Position numbers and translations under genes: made by a program
The notes under the pieces: model-generated
Told to the model about the DNA's origin: nothing
The model's input: only the letters and a program-made list of their open reading frames with translations
The model's database searches: none
Shown: positions 54,103-63,868 of the stretch, piece after piece
Position numbering within the stretch: position 1 is the first letter of the stretch
Layout of the letters: each line of letters starts with the position of its first letter
Assembly: GCF_016411865.1 (NCBI RefSeq)
Contig: NZ_JAEKJA010000024.1
Location: 1 to 64,000 of the forward strand
Origin: Acuticoccus mangrovi
GTDB lineage: Bacteria; Pseudomonadota; Alphaproteobacteria; Rhizobiales; Amorphaceae
DNA length: 64,000 nt
Direction: 5' to 3'

Positions 54103-55317
54103 TCAAGCAACCCGGTCGTGCGGGCGACGGTTTGTCGTGAGAAGAACCACGGCGATCAGGACGAGAGGGACGGTGAGCACCGGGAACACCGCCCAATTGA
54201 TGCTCGCCCAGCCCACCGACGAGAACAGGACGCCCGAGGACAGCGAGGCGCAGGCGACGCAGCCGAACACGATGAAATCGTTGGCGGCCTGGGCGCGCGC
54301 CTTGTCCTCCGGGCGGAGCGCGGCCGTCAGCATGGCAGTGCCGCCGATGAAGCCGAAATTCCAGCCGACGCCGAGGAGGATGAGCGCCACGTAGAAGTGG
54401 CCGAGCGTGATCCCCGACAGCGCCGTCGCGGCGCAGAGGGCGAGAAGGAGAAGGCCGCACGCGGAGATCGTCTGCGCCCCGAAGCGCGTGATCAGCGTGC
54501 CGGTGAAGAAGCTCGGCGCGAACATCGCGATGACGTGCCACTGGATGCCGAGCGCCGCGTTGGCGGTGGTGAAGCCGCAATCGCGCATGGCGAGGGGCGC
54601 CGCCGTCATCACCAGGCTCATCACCGCGTAGGAGGTGAGCGCGCACAGGATCGCGAGCGCCACCGCCGGCTGCGTCAACACCTTGTGGAGCGGCCGGCCA
54701 CGGGGCGCATCCGCGGCTTTGAGCGTCGGCGAGGGCGGGCGGTAGAGGAAGAACAGGATGGCGATGGTGATGAGCGATAGACCCGCCTGGGCGAGATAGG
54801 CGCCGGCGTAGGCGACGGGGAGGAACAGATCCTTGGTGGCGATCACCGTCTGCGGCCCGATGACGCCGGCGAAGATGCCGCCTGCGAGCACCATCGAGAT
54901 CGCCTTGGGACGGAAGGCATCGCTCGCCCCTTCGGCCGCGGCGAAGCGATATTGCTGGGTGAAGGCGAAGGACGAGCCGCTCAGGAACGTGCCGGCGCAA
55001 TAGAGGGCGAAGCTGCCGAGGTGGATCGCCAGGAAGGCGACCAGGCCGCCGAGCGTCGCGAGGAAGGCACCGAGGACGAAGCCCGGCCGCTTGCCGATTT
55101 TCGCGAGCAGGATACCGGCGGGAATGGTGCCGCAGGCGGTGCCGACGACCATCGTCGTGACCGGCAGCGTCGCCAATTTGCCGGTTTGCGATAACAGATA
55201 GACGCCGACGAGACCGCCGAGGGAGATGGTGATCGACGTGAGCGCGCCGCCCATGGCCTGGGCCATGGCGAGGACGACGGCATTCTTGCGGGCGAGGCGG
55301 TCGGACGGCTGGTTCAT
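54103..55317 (-). CDS. MFS transporter
   Basis: A 404-residue permease with 12 predicted helices in two halves and a central loop around residues 195-215. The repeat-A loop reads GTIPAGILLAKIGKRPGFVLGA, in place of the usual GxLaDrxGRR signature. I cannot name the substrate. It lies between thiL and hppA on the same strand, with a 48-base gap after thiL. Confidence 0.88.
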   Translation of the reverse strand: MNQPSDRLARKNAVVLAMAQAMGGALTSITISLGGLVGVYLLSQTGKLATLPVTTMVVGTACGTIPAGILLAKIGKRPGFVLGAFLATLGGLVAFLAIHLGSFALYCAGTFLSGSSFAFTQQYRFAAAEGASDAFRPKAISMVLAGGIFAGVIGPQTVIATKDLFLPVAYAGAYLAQAGLSLITIAILFFLYRPPSPTLKAADAPRGRPLHKVLTQPAVALAILCALTSYAVMSLVMTAAPLAMRDCGFTTANAALGIQWHVIAMFAPSFFTGTLITRFGAQTISACGLLLLALCAATALSGITLGHFYVALILLGVGWNFGFIGGTAMLTAALRPEDKARAQAANDFIVFGCVACASLSSGVLFSSVGWASINWAVFPVLTVPLVLIAVVLLTTNRRPHDRVA

Positions 55318-55365
55318 CGTTCAGTGATATCCTTCGGCGCCGTCTCTCACCAGTCCGTACTTGCC

Positions 55366-56358
55366 TTAGAAGTGCTGAAAGCGACCGTCGGTAATGTCGA
55401 TCGGTACGCCGCGGCGACGGATGGACAAACCCGGCGTTTCCACGATCTCGCCGATGACGGTCGCCGACAGCCCGAGCTCGGCGAGTTCCGCCATGTAGGC
55501 TTCCACCTTGCTGGGCCGCAACGTCGCGAGGATCTGATAGTCGTCGCCGCCGGTGAGCGCCTTGTCGAAGGCGGCGGGATGGTTCTCCACCGCCGCCCGC
55601 ACGGCCGGCGAGAGCGGCACGCTGTCGGCCTCGATCCGGGCACCGATAGCGGCGGTGCGGCAAAGCTTGCGCAAATCGCCGACGAGCCCGTCCGACACGT
55701 CCATCGCCGCCATCGCATGGCGCTGGACGGCCCGCCACGCCTCAACCGGCGGGTCGGGCCACAGATAGGCCTCGCGCAGGGCCGCGACATTCTCGGCGTC
55801 GAGGCCGAAGGGCGCGCCGTCGGTGCCGAGGCGGCAGAGCAGGCCGAGCGCGGCGTCGCCGATGGTGCCGGTGACGGTGATGATCTCGCCCGGCCGCGCC
55901 GACCGGCGCCGCACGATCCGCCCGTGCGGTACGCGCCCGAGCGCGGTGATCGCGATGGTCGTCCCGCCGCCGGGGGAGGCACGCAGCGTGTCGCCGCCCA
56001 GAAGCGTCACGCCGTAGCGGGCATGATCGCTGCGCAGGCTCGCCGCGAACCGCTCCGCCCAGCTCGCCGACCACCCTTCCCCGAGCGCCAGCGCCAAGAG
56101 GTAGGCGAACGGCTCGGCCCCCTTCGCCGCGAGGTCGGAGAGGTTCACCCTCAGCGCCTTGGCGGCGATCGCCTCGGGCGGATCGTCGGCAAAGAAGTGC
56201 ACGCCGGCCGCGAGAGCATCGGACGTCACCACGATGTCCTCCGACCCGGCGAGGAAGGTGGCGGCATCGTCGCCCAGCGCGTCGGCGCCGGCAGCGGTGG
56301 CGAGCGGCGCGAAGACGCGCGCGATGAGGCCGTCTTCGTCGAGCGCCGGCTCGTCCAT
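55366..56358 (-). CDS. thiL: Thiamine-monophosphate kinase
   Basis: A 330-residue enzyme that phosphorylates thiamine monophosphate to thiamine diphosphate. GDDAATF, TSDALAAGVHF, MAAMDVSDGLVGDLRKL and TGGDDYQIL are family motifs for metal and ATP binding. AAGGAG sits seven bases before the ATG at 56358; an ATG at 56373 overlapping the hydrolase stop (ATGA) would add five residues. Confidence 0.95.
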   Translation of the reverse strand: MDEPALDEDGLIARVFAPLATAAGADALGDDAATFLAGSEDIVVTSDALAAGVHFFADDPPEAIAAKALRVNLSDLAAKGAEPFAYLLALALGEGWSASWAERFAASLRSDHARYGVTLLGGDTLRASPGGGTTIAITALGRVPHGRIVRRRSARPGEIITVTGTIGDAALGLLCRLGTDGAPFGLDAENVAALREAYLWPDPPVEAWRAVQRHAMAAMDVSDGLVGDLRKLCRTAAIGARIEADSVPLSPAVRAAVENHPAAFDKALTGGDDYQILATLRPSKVEAYMAELAELGLSATVIGEIVETPGLSIRRRGVPIDITDGRFQHF

Positions 56359-56369
56359 CGCGGGCTCCT

Positions 56370-57260
56370 TCATCGGATGAACGCGAGCACCTCGCGCGCC
56401 GTGTCGGCGGGCGCTTCGCGCTGGGGAAAGTGGCCGAGCCCCTCCATCACGCGCCGCTCGTAGCCGGCGCAGAAGAGGTGCTCCTTGTTCAGCGACGTCT
56501 CGGGCAGGTTGCAGGGATCGGCCCCGCCGTGGAGAGTGAGGGTCGGCACCCGGATCACCGGATCGGCCGTCTGGGCGGCGCGCAGATCGTCGTAGGCGGG
56601 GTCGGGCGCGGCGTGCCCCCAGCGGACGCGGTAGCTGTGGAGCACGATGGCCACCCAGTCGGGATTGTCGAAGGCGGCGGCCGTCGCCTCGAAGGTGGCA
56701 TCGGAGAACGGCCAGTCCGGCGCCCAGAGCGACCAGATGAACCGCGTCAGCCCCCGCCGATCGTCGGCGAGGATGCGGGCGCCGCGCGGCGTCGCGAACA
56801 GCCAATGGTACCAATAATTGTGGTGCATCTCGTAGGAGAGCGGCTGGTCGGGGGTGTTGGTGCCCCAGCCCACCGAGATGCCGACACACGCCTTGACCCG
56901 CTCCGGCGCCGCATGACTCGCGACGTACGCGGCGCGGGCGCCCCAATCGTGACCGACGAGCGTCGCCGCGGCAATGCCCATCCCGTCCATCAGGTCGAGG
57001 ACGTCCTGACCGAGGCTTTCGAGGTCGCCGGCGCGCTGCGTCGCGACATCGCGGAACACCGTGGGGCCGAAGCCGCGCAGCCACGGGACGATGGTGCGGA
57101 AGCCCGCGGCGTGGCAGTCGGCGAGGATGCCGTCCCAGGTGCGCACGTCGTCCGGCCAGCCGTGCAGCAGGAAGAGCGGCGCCCCGTCCTGCGGCCCCGA
57201 CACCTCCGCGGCAATGGACAGGCGCGGGGTATCGACGCTGATCCGCATCGGCTCAGCCAT
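56370..57260 (-). CDS. Alpha/beta hydrolase, epoxide hydrolase/dehalogenase type
   Basis: A 296-residue alpha/beta hydrolase with an aspartate nucleophile: LVGHDWGARAAYVAS in place of the GxSxG elbow, and oxyanion segment HGWPDDVRTW. Asp-nucleophile members are epoxide hydrolases and haloalkane or haloacetate dehalogenases; the HGWPD loop is also typical of the epoxide hydrolases. The catalytic His lies in GLGHFPQRE. It overlaps nusB by eight bases and precedes thiL, within the conserved core block where I would not expect it. Confidence 0.88.
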   Translation of the reverse strand: MAEPMRISVDTPRLSIAAEVSGPQDGAPLFLLHGWPDDVRTWDGILADCHAAGFRTIVPWLRGFGPTVFRDVATQRAGDLESLGQDVLDLMDGMGIAAATLVGHDWGARAAYVASHAAPERVKACVGISVGWGTNTPDQPLSYEMHHNYWYHWLFATPRGARILADDRRGLTRFIWSLWAPDWPFSDATFEATAAAFDNPDWVAIVLHSYRVRWGHAAPDPAYDDLRAAQTADPVIRVPTLTLHGGADPCNLPETSLNKEHLFCAGYERRVMEGLGHFPQREAPADTAREVLAFIR

Positions 57261-57768
57261 CGGACGGCGTCCCCGCCACCTTCTGCGCGACTTCGGAGGG
57301 GCGCACCCGGCGCGCGATGGTGTCGAGCACGCCGTTGACGAGGCGTGGCTCGTCCTCGCCGAAGAAGGCCTTCGCCACCTCCACATATTCGGCGATGATC
57401 GCCCGCACCGGCACGTCCTCGCGGAACAGCAGCTCGAACGCGCCGGCGCGCAGCACCGCCCGCAGCGTGAGGTCGATGCGATTGAGCGGCCAGCCCGCCT
57501 TCAACGTCTCGTCCACGGCGCTGTCGATCTTGCGCTGGTGGGCGACGACGCCCGACACGGTGGCCTCGAACCAGTTGAGGTCGATCGCCCGCAGGGTCTC
57601 CCCTTCCACCTCCTGGCGCAGGCGAAACAGCTCGAACTCCTTGATGATGTCCCGCGCGCCGGCTCCCGTCACGTCCATCTGATAGAGCGCCTGCACGGCG
57701 GCGAGCCGAGCGACGGCCCGCTTGTTGGCCGGTTTCGGACGCGCGCCGTGTTTCGCCGCGGGTTTCAT
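57253..57768 (-). CDS. nusB: Transcription antitermination factor NusB
   Basis: A 171-residue all-helical RNA-binding factor of rRNA antitermination (with NusE/S10). The start ARLAAVQALYQMDVTGAG and the C-terminal VPVRAIIAEYVEVAKAFFGE with DEPRLVNGVLDTIAR are typical. It overlaps the ribH stop by four bases. Confidence 0.95.
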   Translation of the reverse strand: MKPAAKHGARPKPANKRAVARLAAVQALYQMDVTGAGARDIIKEFELFRLRQEVEGETLRAIDLNWFEATVSGVVAHQRKIDSAVDETLKAGWPLNRIDLTLRAVLRAGAFELLFREDVPVRAIIAEYVEVAKAFFGEDEPRLVNGVLDTIARRVRPSEVAQKVAGTPSDG

Positions 57769-58208
57769 TGGTTGAGCTGCGCGCGCAGATCGAAGAGGGC
57801 GATGGCGGCTTCGGCCGCGTCGCCGCCCTTGTTCTTGCGGGCGGGGTCGGCACGCACGTAGGCCTGCTCACCGTTCTCCACCGTCAGGATGCCGTTGCCG
57901 AGCGCCAGGCGGTTCGCCACCACGAGGTCGACGAGGGCGCGGTTCCCCTCCCCCGCCACGATGTCGTAGTGCCCCGTCTCGCCGCGGATGACGCAGCCGA
58001 GCGCCACGTAGAGCTCGTAGGACATGTCCTTGCGGCGGGCCGAGCTCATGGCGATGGCGAGCGCCGGCGCGATCTCCAGGACGCCGGGAACGGTGATGAT
58101 CTCGTAGGCGAAGCGGCGCTTTTGCAAGGCAGCCGTGGCACCGGCGAGCAGCATGTCGGCGATGTCGTCGTAGAAGCGGCTTTCGATGATCAGCGCGCGT
58201 GCGGTCAT
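57765..58208 (-). CDS. ribH: 6,7-dimethyl-8-ribityllumazine synthase
   Basis: A 147-residue lumazine synthase. It condenses the ribityl-pyrimidine with dihydroxybutanone phosphate, the penultimate riboflavin step. The catalytic His lies in CVIRGETGHYDIVAGE, and the VPGVLEIAPALA segment binds the substrate. It lies 62 bases after ribE and overlaps nusB by four bases. Confidence 0.95.
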   Translation of the reverse strand: MTARALIIESRFYDDIADMLLAGATAALQKRRFAYEIITVPGVLEIAPALAIAMSSARRKDMSYELYVALGCVIRGETGHYDIVAGEGNRALVDLVVANRLALGNGILTVENGEQAYVRADPARKNKGGDAAEAAIALFDLRAQLNQ

Positions 58209-58270
58209 TCAATCCAATCCCAGCGGAACCGGCGGACCATAGACGATGGCACGCGCCGAGTGAAAGCAGA

Positions 58271-58882
58271 TCAGTTCCCCGTCTCGCGCATGGCAACGAG
58301 GCGGGCGACATAGCGGGCGATGGTATCGATCTCGATGTTCACGAGATCGCCGACCCGACGCCGGTGCCAGGTGGTCACCGCGAGGGTGTGGGGGATCATC
58401 GCGACGGTGAACGTGTCGGACGCCTCCACCACGGTGAGCGACGTGCCGTCGAGGGCCACCGAGCCCTTCTCGGCGATGAGCGACAGGAGGCGGGACGGCG
58501 GGGCGAAGCGGAAGAGGCTCATGTCCTCCTCGTCCTCGCGGGCGACGATCTCGGCGCGCCCGTCCACGTGACCGGAGACGATGTGGCCGCCGAGCTCGTC
58601 GCCGGCCTTCAGTGAGCGCTCGAGGTTGATCGGGTCGCCCACCGCCCAGCCGCCGATGGTCGTCTTGTCCATCGATTCGGCCGACACGTCGACGGTGAAG
58701 CGCGCGCCCGAGGCGGTCGCCGAGACGGTGGTCGCCGTGAGGCAGCAGCCGCCGCAGGCGATGGAGGCCCCGATGGCGATCCCGTCCGCCGGATAGGTGC
58801 ACTCGATCGCAAGGCGCGCGCCATCGCCGAAGGGGATCTTGTCGACGATGCGGCCGACGTCGGTGACTATGCCTGTGAACAT
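58271..58882 (-). CDS. ribE: Riboflavin synthase
   Basis: A 203-residue enzyme that dismutates two lumazines to riboflavin. It has two tandem lumazine-binding repeats; the first starts [10 protein letters not shown] and the second LGGHIVSGHVDGRAEI. The ATG at 58882 (MFTGIV) is the standard start; an in-frame codon eight residues earlier is not. It overlaps ribD by 16 bases. Confidence 0.95.
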   Translation of the reverse strand: MFTGIVTDVGRIVDKIPFGDGARLAIECTYPADGIAIGASIACGGCCLTATTVSATASGARFTVDVSAESMDKTTIGGWAVGDPINLERSLKAGDELGGHIVSGHVDGRAEIVAREDEEDMSLFRFAPPSRLLSLIAEKGSVALDGTSLTVVEASDTFTVAMIPHTLAVTTWHRRRVGDLVNIEIDTIARYVARLVAMRETGN

Positions 58883-59985
58883 GGGTCTCGCCAGTATTCG
58901 GTCCAATGGTCGTCGCCGTAGCGCCGCGAGAGGATGGGCTCGAAGCGCTCGGCGAGGGAGGCGGCGTCGATGGGGGCCATCACGTCGCCGTCGATCGTGG
59001 TCGGCGCGGCGATGCGGTGCACGGCGTCGACGAGGTCGGCGACGAGAAGCGCCGACTGCAGCACCGGCCCTCCCTCCACCAGAAGTGTGGTGATGCCGCG
59101 TGCCGCCAGCAAGGCGAGCGCGGCGGCGAGATCGATGCGCCCGTCGGCGCCGCGCCCGACGCGCTCGACCTCAGCGCCGGCGGCGTCGAGGCCGGCGATG
59201 CGCCCGGCGTCCGCCCCCTCCCCCACGAAGACGATCACCGGGATCGTCGCCGCGTCGGCGAAGAGGCGGGCGGTGGGGGGCACGTTGGCGTCGCTGTCGA
59301 ACACCACGCGCACGGGCGACCAGCGCGCGAGCCCCGGCAGGCGGCAGGTGAGCACCGGATCGTCCGCGACCACGGTGCCGACGCCCACCGCGATGGCGTC
59401 GCACTCGGCACGCAGCAGGTGGGTGCGGGTGTTGGCGAGCGCCCCGGTGATCGCCACCTGGCCGGCGCCGCGCCGTCCCACCGCCCCTTCGGCGTCCACC
59501 GCCATCTTGAGGCGGACATGGGGGCGTCCGAGCGTCATGCGGGTGATGTGGCCGGCGAGGTCGCGCCGCGCCTCGTCCGCCCGCACGCCGAACGTCAGCG
59601 GAATACCCGCCTCGCGCAGCTTCTCGGTGCCCTTGCCGGACACCATCGGATTGGGGTCCTCGATGGCGATCACCGCCCGGCCGATCCGCGCCCCGACGAG
59701 GGCGTCGGCGCACGGCGGGGTGCGGCCGAAATGGGAGCACGGCTCGAGCGAGACGTAGAGCGTCGCCCCTTCCGCCTCGCCGCCGGCCTCGGCGAGGGCG
59801 TAGCGCTCGGCATGCGGGCGGCCACCGTCGCCGGAGCGGCCCGCGCCGACGATCACCGGCCCGAGCGGGCCCTGACGGACGAGAACTGCGCCGACGGGCG
59901 GGTTCGGCGCCGTCCTGCCCTGTCCCTGACGCCCGATCGCCAACGCGGCGGCCATGAAGCGCCGGTCTTCCGCCTCCGATGTCAC
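58867..59985 (-). CDS. ribD: Bifunctional pyrimidine deaminase/reductase
   Basis: A 372-residue RibD. The N-terminal deaminase carries zinc motifs PHAERYAL and [12 protein letters not shown], and the C-terminal reductase includes the NADPH-binding region around [14 protein letters not shown]. The GTG start at 59985 overlaps the nrdR stop (GTGA), with the recognisable domain beginning [14 protein letters not shown]. It makes the ribitylamino-pyrimidine precursor of riboflavin. Confidence 0.94.
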   Translation of the reverse strand: MTSEAEDRRFMAAALAIGRQGQGRTAPNPPVGAVLVRQGPLGPVIVGAGRSGDGGRPHAERYALAEAGGEAEGATLYVSLEPCSHFGRTPPCADALVGARIGRAVIAIEDPNPMVSGKGTEKLREAGIPLTFGVRADEARRDLAGHITRMTLGRPHVRLKMAVDAEGAVGRRGAGQVAITGALANTRTHLLRAECDAIAVGVGTVVADDPVLTCRLPGLARWSPVRVVFDSDANVPPTARLFADAATIPVIVFVGEGADAGRIAGLDAAGAEVERVGRGADGRIDLAAALALLAARGITTLLVEGGPVLQSALLVADLVDAVHRIAAPTTIDGDVMAPIDAASLAERFEPILSRRYGDDHWTEYWRDPCSQA

Positions 59986-60485
59986 GCGCCGCTCGCTCCG
60001 TCGTCCGGCGGAGCCGCGGTGCTTCGCCCGCTCACCGTCTGCGCGAGGTCGGCCACGAACTCCTCGAAGTCGCGCGCTTCGGAGAAGTTCTTGTAGACGG
60101 AGGCGAAGCGCACATAGGCGACGTCGTCGATCGCCTTCAGCGCGTCCATCACCAATTCGCCGATGTGGTTGGCCGACACCTCGCTCTCGCCACTGCTTTC
60201 GAGCTGGCGGACGATGCCGGAGATCATGCGGTCGATGACCTCCTCGTCGATCCGCCGCTTGCGTGTCGCGATGGCGATGGAGCGATGCAGCTTGTCTCGA
60301 TCGAAAGGCTCGCGCTTGCCGGAGCGCTTCAGCACCACGAGCTCGCGCAACTGCACGCGCTCGAAGGTGGTGAAGCGGCCACCGCAGACGATGCAACTGC
60401 GCCGCCGGCGGATCGCGACCCCGTCTTCCGTGGGTCGCGAATCCTTAACCTGCGTATTCTCGGCGGCGCAGTAAGGGCACCTCAC
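59982..60485 (-). CDS. nrdR: Transcriptional repressor NrdR
   Basis: A 167-residue repressor of ribonucleotide reductase genes. An N-terminal zinc ribbon (CPYC and [13 protein letters not shown]) is followed by an ATP-cone ([20 protein letters not shown]). The GTG start overlaps the glyA stop (GTGA). In alphaproteobacteria nrdR between glyA and ribD is the standard order. Confidence 0.96.
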   Translation of the reverse strand: MRCPYCAAENTQVKDSRPTEDGVAIRRRRSCIVCGGRFTTFERVQLRELVVLKRSGKREPFDRDKLHRSIAIATRKRRIDEEVIDRMISGIVRQLESSGESEVSANHIGELVMDALKAIDDVAYVRFASVYKNFSEARDFEEFVADLAQTVSGRSTAAPPDDGASGA

Positions 60486-61777
60486 TCGGCGTAGATCGGG
60501 AAGCGGCCGGTGAGGTCGTGCGCCTGCGCGCGCACCTTGGCGACCACGTCGTCGTCCGGGTTGCCGCCTTGGTCCATGGAATCGACCACCTCGGCGATCA
60601 TGCGGGCGACGTCCTGGAACTCCTTCACCCCGAAGCCGCGCGTGGTGCAGGCGGGCGTGCCGACGCGGATGCCCGACGTCACCATCGGCTTCTCCGGATC
60701 GTTCGGCACGCCGTTCTTGTTGCAGGTGATCGCCGCCTTGCCGAGGGCTTTCTCGGCGTCGCGGCCGGTCACCCGCTTGGGACGCAGGTCGACGAGGCCG
60801 ACATGGGTGTCGGTGCCGCCGGACACGACGTCGAAGCCGTGGTTCTTCAGCGCCTCGCAGAAGGCCTTGGAGTTCTCCACCACCGCCTTGGCGTAGGTCT
60901 TGAACTCCGGCTGCAGCGCCTCGCCGAAGGCGACGGCCTTCGCCGCGATCACGTGCATCAGCGGGCCGCCCTGCAGGCCGGGGAACACCGCGGAGTTGAT
61001 CTTCTTGGCGATGTCCGGATCGTTGGTGAGCACCACGCCGCCGCGCGGGCCGCGCAGCGTCTTGTGGGTGGTGGAGGTGACGACGTGCGCATCCTCCATC
61101 GGGCTCGGGATCACGCCACCGGCCACGAGACCGGCGAAGTGGGCCATGTCCACGTGGAAGACGGCGCCCACCTTGTCGGCGATCGCGCGGAAGCGCTTGA
61201 AGTCGATGAGGCGCGAGTAGGCCGAGCCGCCGGCGATGATCACGGCCGGCTTGTTCTCCACGGCGAGGCGCTCGACCTCGTCGTAGTCGATGAGCCCGGT
61301 CTCGGCGTCGACGCCGTAGGTGACGGCGTTGAACCACTTGCCCGACAGGTTGGGCTTCGCGCCGTGGGTGAGGTGACCGCCCGCATCGAGGCTCATGCCG
61401 AGGATGGTGTCGCCGGCCTTGGCGAGGGCGAGAAGCACGGCCTGGTTCGCCTGGCTGCCGGAGTTCGGCTGCACGTTGGCAAAGCCCGCCCCGAAGAGAC
61501 GCTTCAGCCGCTCGATGGCGAGCTCCTCGGCGATGTCGACGAACTCGCAGCCGCCATAGTAGCGGCGGCCGGGATAACCCTCGGCATATTTGTTGGTGAG
61601 CACCGTGCCCTGCGCGTCCAGGACGGCGCGCGAGACGATGTTCTCGGAAGCGATCAGCTCGATGTCGTTCTGCTGCCGCTCCAGCTCGAGCGCCACGGCA
61701 CGGGCGATCTCGGGGTCGGAATCAGCGAGCGAACGATCGAAAAACGGACGGGTCTCCACCGCGTCACGCAGGCTCAT
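60482..61777 (-). CDS. glyA: Serine hydroxymethyltransferase
   Basis: A 431-residue PLP enzyme that interconverts serine and glycine with tetrahydrofolate, the main source of one-carbon units. The PLP lysine is in [36 protein letters not shown] is the folate and PLP-binding start. It opens the glyA-nrdR-ribD-ribE run, whose overlapping stops suggest one transcript. No glycine riboswitch is visible upstream. Confidence 0.97.
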   Translation of the reverse strand: MSLRDAVETRPFFDRSLADSDPEIARAVALELERQQNDIELIASENIVSRAVLDAQGTVLTNKYAEGYPGRRYYGGCEFVDIAEELAIERLKRLFGAGFANVQPNSGSQANQAVLLALAKAGDTILGMSLDAGGHLTHGAKPNLSGKWFNAVTYGVDAETGLIDYDEVERLAVENKPAVIIAGGSAYSRLIDFKRFRAIADKVGAVFHVDMAHFAGLVAGGVIPSPMEDAHVVTSTTHKTLRGPRGGVVLTNDPDIAKKINSAVFPGLQGGPLMHVIAAKAVAFGEALQPEFKTYAKAVVENSKAFCEALKNHGFDVVSGGTDTHVGLVDLRPKRVTGRDAEKALGKAAITCNKNGVPNDPEKPMVTSGIRVGTPACTTRGFGVKEFQDVARMIAEVVDSMDQGGNPDDDVVAKVRAQAHDLTGRFPIYAE

Positions 61778-61841
61778 ACGCCATTCTCCTTGGATTGGGC
61801 CGCGACCCTATCGGGCGCGGCCGACCCAGTGCAACGACGAA

Positions 61842-61861
61842 CGGCCCGCCGAAGCGGGCCG
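61842..61861 (-). terminator. Hairpin terminator of the L,D-transpeptidase gene
   Basis: CGGCCCGC (61842-61849) and GCGGGCCG (61854-61861) pair perfectly around a four-base loop. On the minus strand the stem is followed by TTCGTCGTTG, a weak T-rich tail. It lies between the ldtP stop and the glyA start. Confidence 0.55.
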
Positions 61862-61912
61862 CTCATCGACCATGTCGCCGTCCCGCCGGCAGGCGGCGGT
61901 CGGCGCCTCACG

Positions 61913-63151
61913 CTAGCGAAGGGCCAGCGTCTCCACTCCGTCCTTGCGATAGATGTCATCGCGGAAGTGCACAACCCCGTCCGCGTTCACCCACGCGGTG
62001 ATGTAGGCGAACATCACCTGCGTCGGCCGCTTGAGCTGCACGTCGAGGCGCTGGCCGGACCGGATCGCGGCGTCGACCTGCGCACGGTCCCAACCGTTGC
62101 CCTGGACGAGCCAGGTGATCAGCTCGCGTACGTTCTGCACCCGCACGCAGCCCGACGAGTGGAACCGCGCGTCCTCGCCGAAGAGGCTCTTCTGCGGCGT
62201 GTCGTGCATGTAGACCTGGTGCATGTTGTGGAAGTTGATCTTCACCGTCCCCAACGAGTTCAGCTCACCCGGCTCCTGGCGGAACATGTACTGGGTCGCC
62301 TCGTCGGTGTTCCAGTCGATCTCGGTGTAGTCGTACTCGCGGGTCTCGTCGCCCCAGCGATAGATGTGGATCTTCTGATCCTTCAGATAGGAGGGGTTCT
62401 CCTTCATCTTCGGGATCAGATCGCGCCGCACGATGGAGACGGGCACGGTCCAGTAGGGGTTGAAGTTGATCTCGTAGATCTTGGAGGTGAGGATCGGGCT
62501 CTGCCGGTCGATGCGGCCGACGACGGCGGTGTGGCGGGAGCGCACGCGCCCGTGCTCCACGGCCTCGATCTCCGCCGCCGGGATGTTCACCAGCACGTAG
62601 CGATCGTCGAGCTTGCCGGAATATTCGGCGATGCGGCCGAGGTTGGTCTCGAGCTGGCCCAGGCGCACATAGACCGGCACGTTCATGGCGTCGAGCGTCG
62701 CCTGGTCGACGATCCCCGTCGGCGCGAGGCCGTGGCGCATCTGGAAGCGGCGCACGGCGGCGGCGACGTAACTGTCGAACACGTCGTCCCGGCCGCCGAT
62801 CTGCACGAGGTCGCCGCTGATCGTCAGCCGGCGGCGCAGCGTGCGCACCGCATTGTCGCGCGTGCCGAGGCGCATCGCCTTTTGCGGCGAGTTCACCGTG
62901 GGCCAGCCGCCCGTCGCCGCGATGGTACGATATTGCTCGATGGCGATCTGCATGCGCCCGAGCGTCGCGGGCGACAGCGTGGGGGCGGTGGAGTTGACCG
63001 CCCGCACCTCCGGCAGCGTCGCGTCAAACCGGTCGGACCACTCGGCCTGACGCTCGAACGAACGCAACGCTTCGAGCGGGCTCTCATGCTGGGCCATGGC
63101 CGGCACCGGCACAGCCGCAATCACCACCAAGGCACATCGCATGATGGCCAT
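61913..63151 (-). CDS. ldtP: L,D-transpeptidase (YkuD domain) with peptidoglycan-binding domain
   Basis: A 412-residue secreted enzyme. A signal peptide (MRCALVVIAAVPVPAMAQ) is followed by a helical region, a peptidoglycan-binding-1 domain (about residues 110-150, RRFQMRHGLAPTGIVDQATL) and a YkuD catalytic domain with the active-site SSGCVRV near residue 330. It forms 3-3 cross-links or attaches proteins to peptidoglycan. I start at the ATG at 63151; an in-frame GTG at 63205 would lengthen the signal region. The neighbour ldtR and the pairing match the LdtR-LdtP system described in Liberibacter. Confidence 0.9.
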   Translation of the reverse strand: MAIMRCALVVIAAVPVPAMAQHESPLEALRSFERQAEWSDRFDATLPEVRAVNSTAPTLSPATLGRMQIAIEQYRTIAATGGWPTVNSPQKAMRLGTRDNAVRTLRRRLTISGDLVQIGGRDDVFDSYVAAAVRRFQMRHGLAPTGIVDQATLDAMNVPVYVRLGQLETNLGRIAEYSGKLDDRYVLVNIPAAEIEAVEHGRVRSRHTAVVGRIDRQSPILTSKIYEINFNPYWTVPVSIVRRDLIPKMKENPSYLKDQKIHIYRWGDETREYDYTEIDWNTDEATQYMFRQEPGELNSLGTVKINFHNMHQVYMHDTPQKSLFGEDARFHSSGCVRVQNVRELITWLVQGNGWDRAQVDAAIRSGQRLDVQLKRPTQVMFAYITAWVNADGVVHFRDDIYRKDGVETLALR

Positions 63152-63349
63152 ACGAAGCAAACGACCAGCACCCCTGCCGATCGACGGAACACCATCGCTC
63201 GTCACAGCCACGCCAACCCCCGACACACATACATGAACCCCCAAGGCGGTAACACGCTTTGGGGGTTCGGAACAACGCAGGATCGATCAAATTGATTTGG
63301 TCGCCGCGCGGCGAGCCTCGCTTGCACCCTTCCGACGAATCGGAAAACC

Positions 63350-63868
63350 TCAGAGCCGATAGAGGACCTGATCCTTCCAGAAACGGTCGAGACGGCGCAA
63401 GGTTTGGGTCGCTCCATCGAGGCTGTCGGCTTCGACCCCGCCGATCGGCCCGAGCGAGCGCATGTGGCGGTCGAGCAGACCTTCGACGATGTTGGCGATC
63501 TCCGCCCCCTTGTCGGTGACGGCGATGCGCACCGTGCGGCGGTCCCGCGTCGAGCGGCGCTGCGTCAGATAGCCGAGTTCGCCGAGCTTCTTCAGGTTGT
63601 AGGAGACGTTGGAGCCGAGATAGTAGCCGCGCGACTTCAGCTCGCTCGGCGTCAGCTCCTCGCAGCCCACATTGTGCAAGAGCACGGCCTGCACGTTGTT
63701 GACCTCCTCTCGACCGAGCCGGTCGAGCTCGTCTTTCACGACGTCCAGGAAGCGGCGGTGGGCGCGCTCGATGAGACGGATCGTCTCAAGGTAGGCCTCC
63801 CGCGCTTCCGTTGCGACGGGCGCCCCCGTGGCCCCGTCCCGATCCGCCTGCCGCACCGCTAAATTCAT
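63350..63868 (-). CDS. ldtR: MarR-family regulator LdtR
   Basis: A 172-residue winged-helix regulator with a helical N-terminus and LTPSELKSRGYYLGSNVSYN as recognition region, then the wing YLTQRRSTRDRRTVRIAVTD. It matches LdtR, which in Liberibacter and relatives activates the adjacent L,D-transpeptidase and responds to small phenolic ligands. GAGG before the ATG at 63868 decides the start over an ATG at 63880. The 198-base gap to ldtP would hold the promoter it controls. Confidence 0.9.
   Translation of the reverse strand: MNLAVRQADRDGATGAPVATEAREAYLETIRLIERAHRRFLDVVKDELDRLGREEVNNVQAVLLHNVGCEELTPSELKSRGYYLGSNVSYNLKKLGELGYLTQRRSTRDRRTVRIAVTDKGAEIANIVEGLLDRHMRSLGPIGGVEADSLDGATQTLRRLDRFWKDQVLYRL

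Noticed and set aside
57253-61777. FMN or glycine riboswitch in the riboflavin/glyA block
   Set aside because: The gaps before ribH and glyA are short or lack the conserved riboswitch cores, and most genes overlap.
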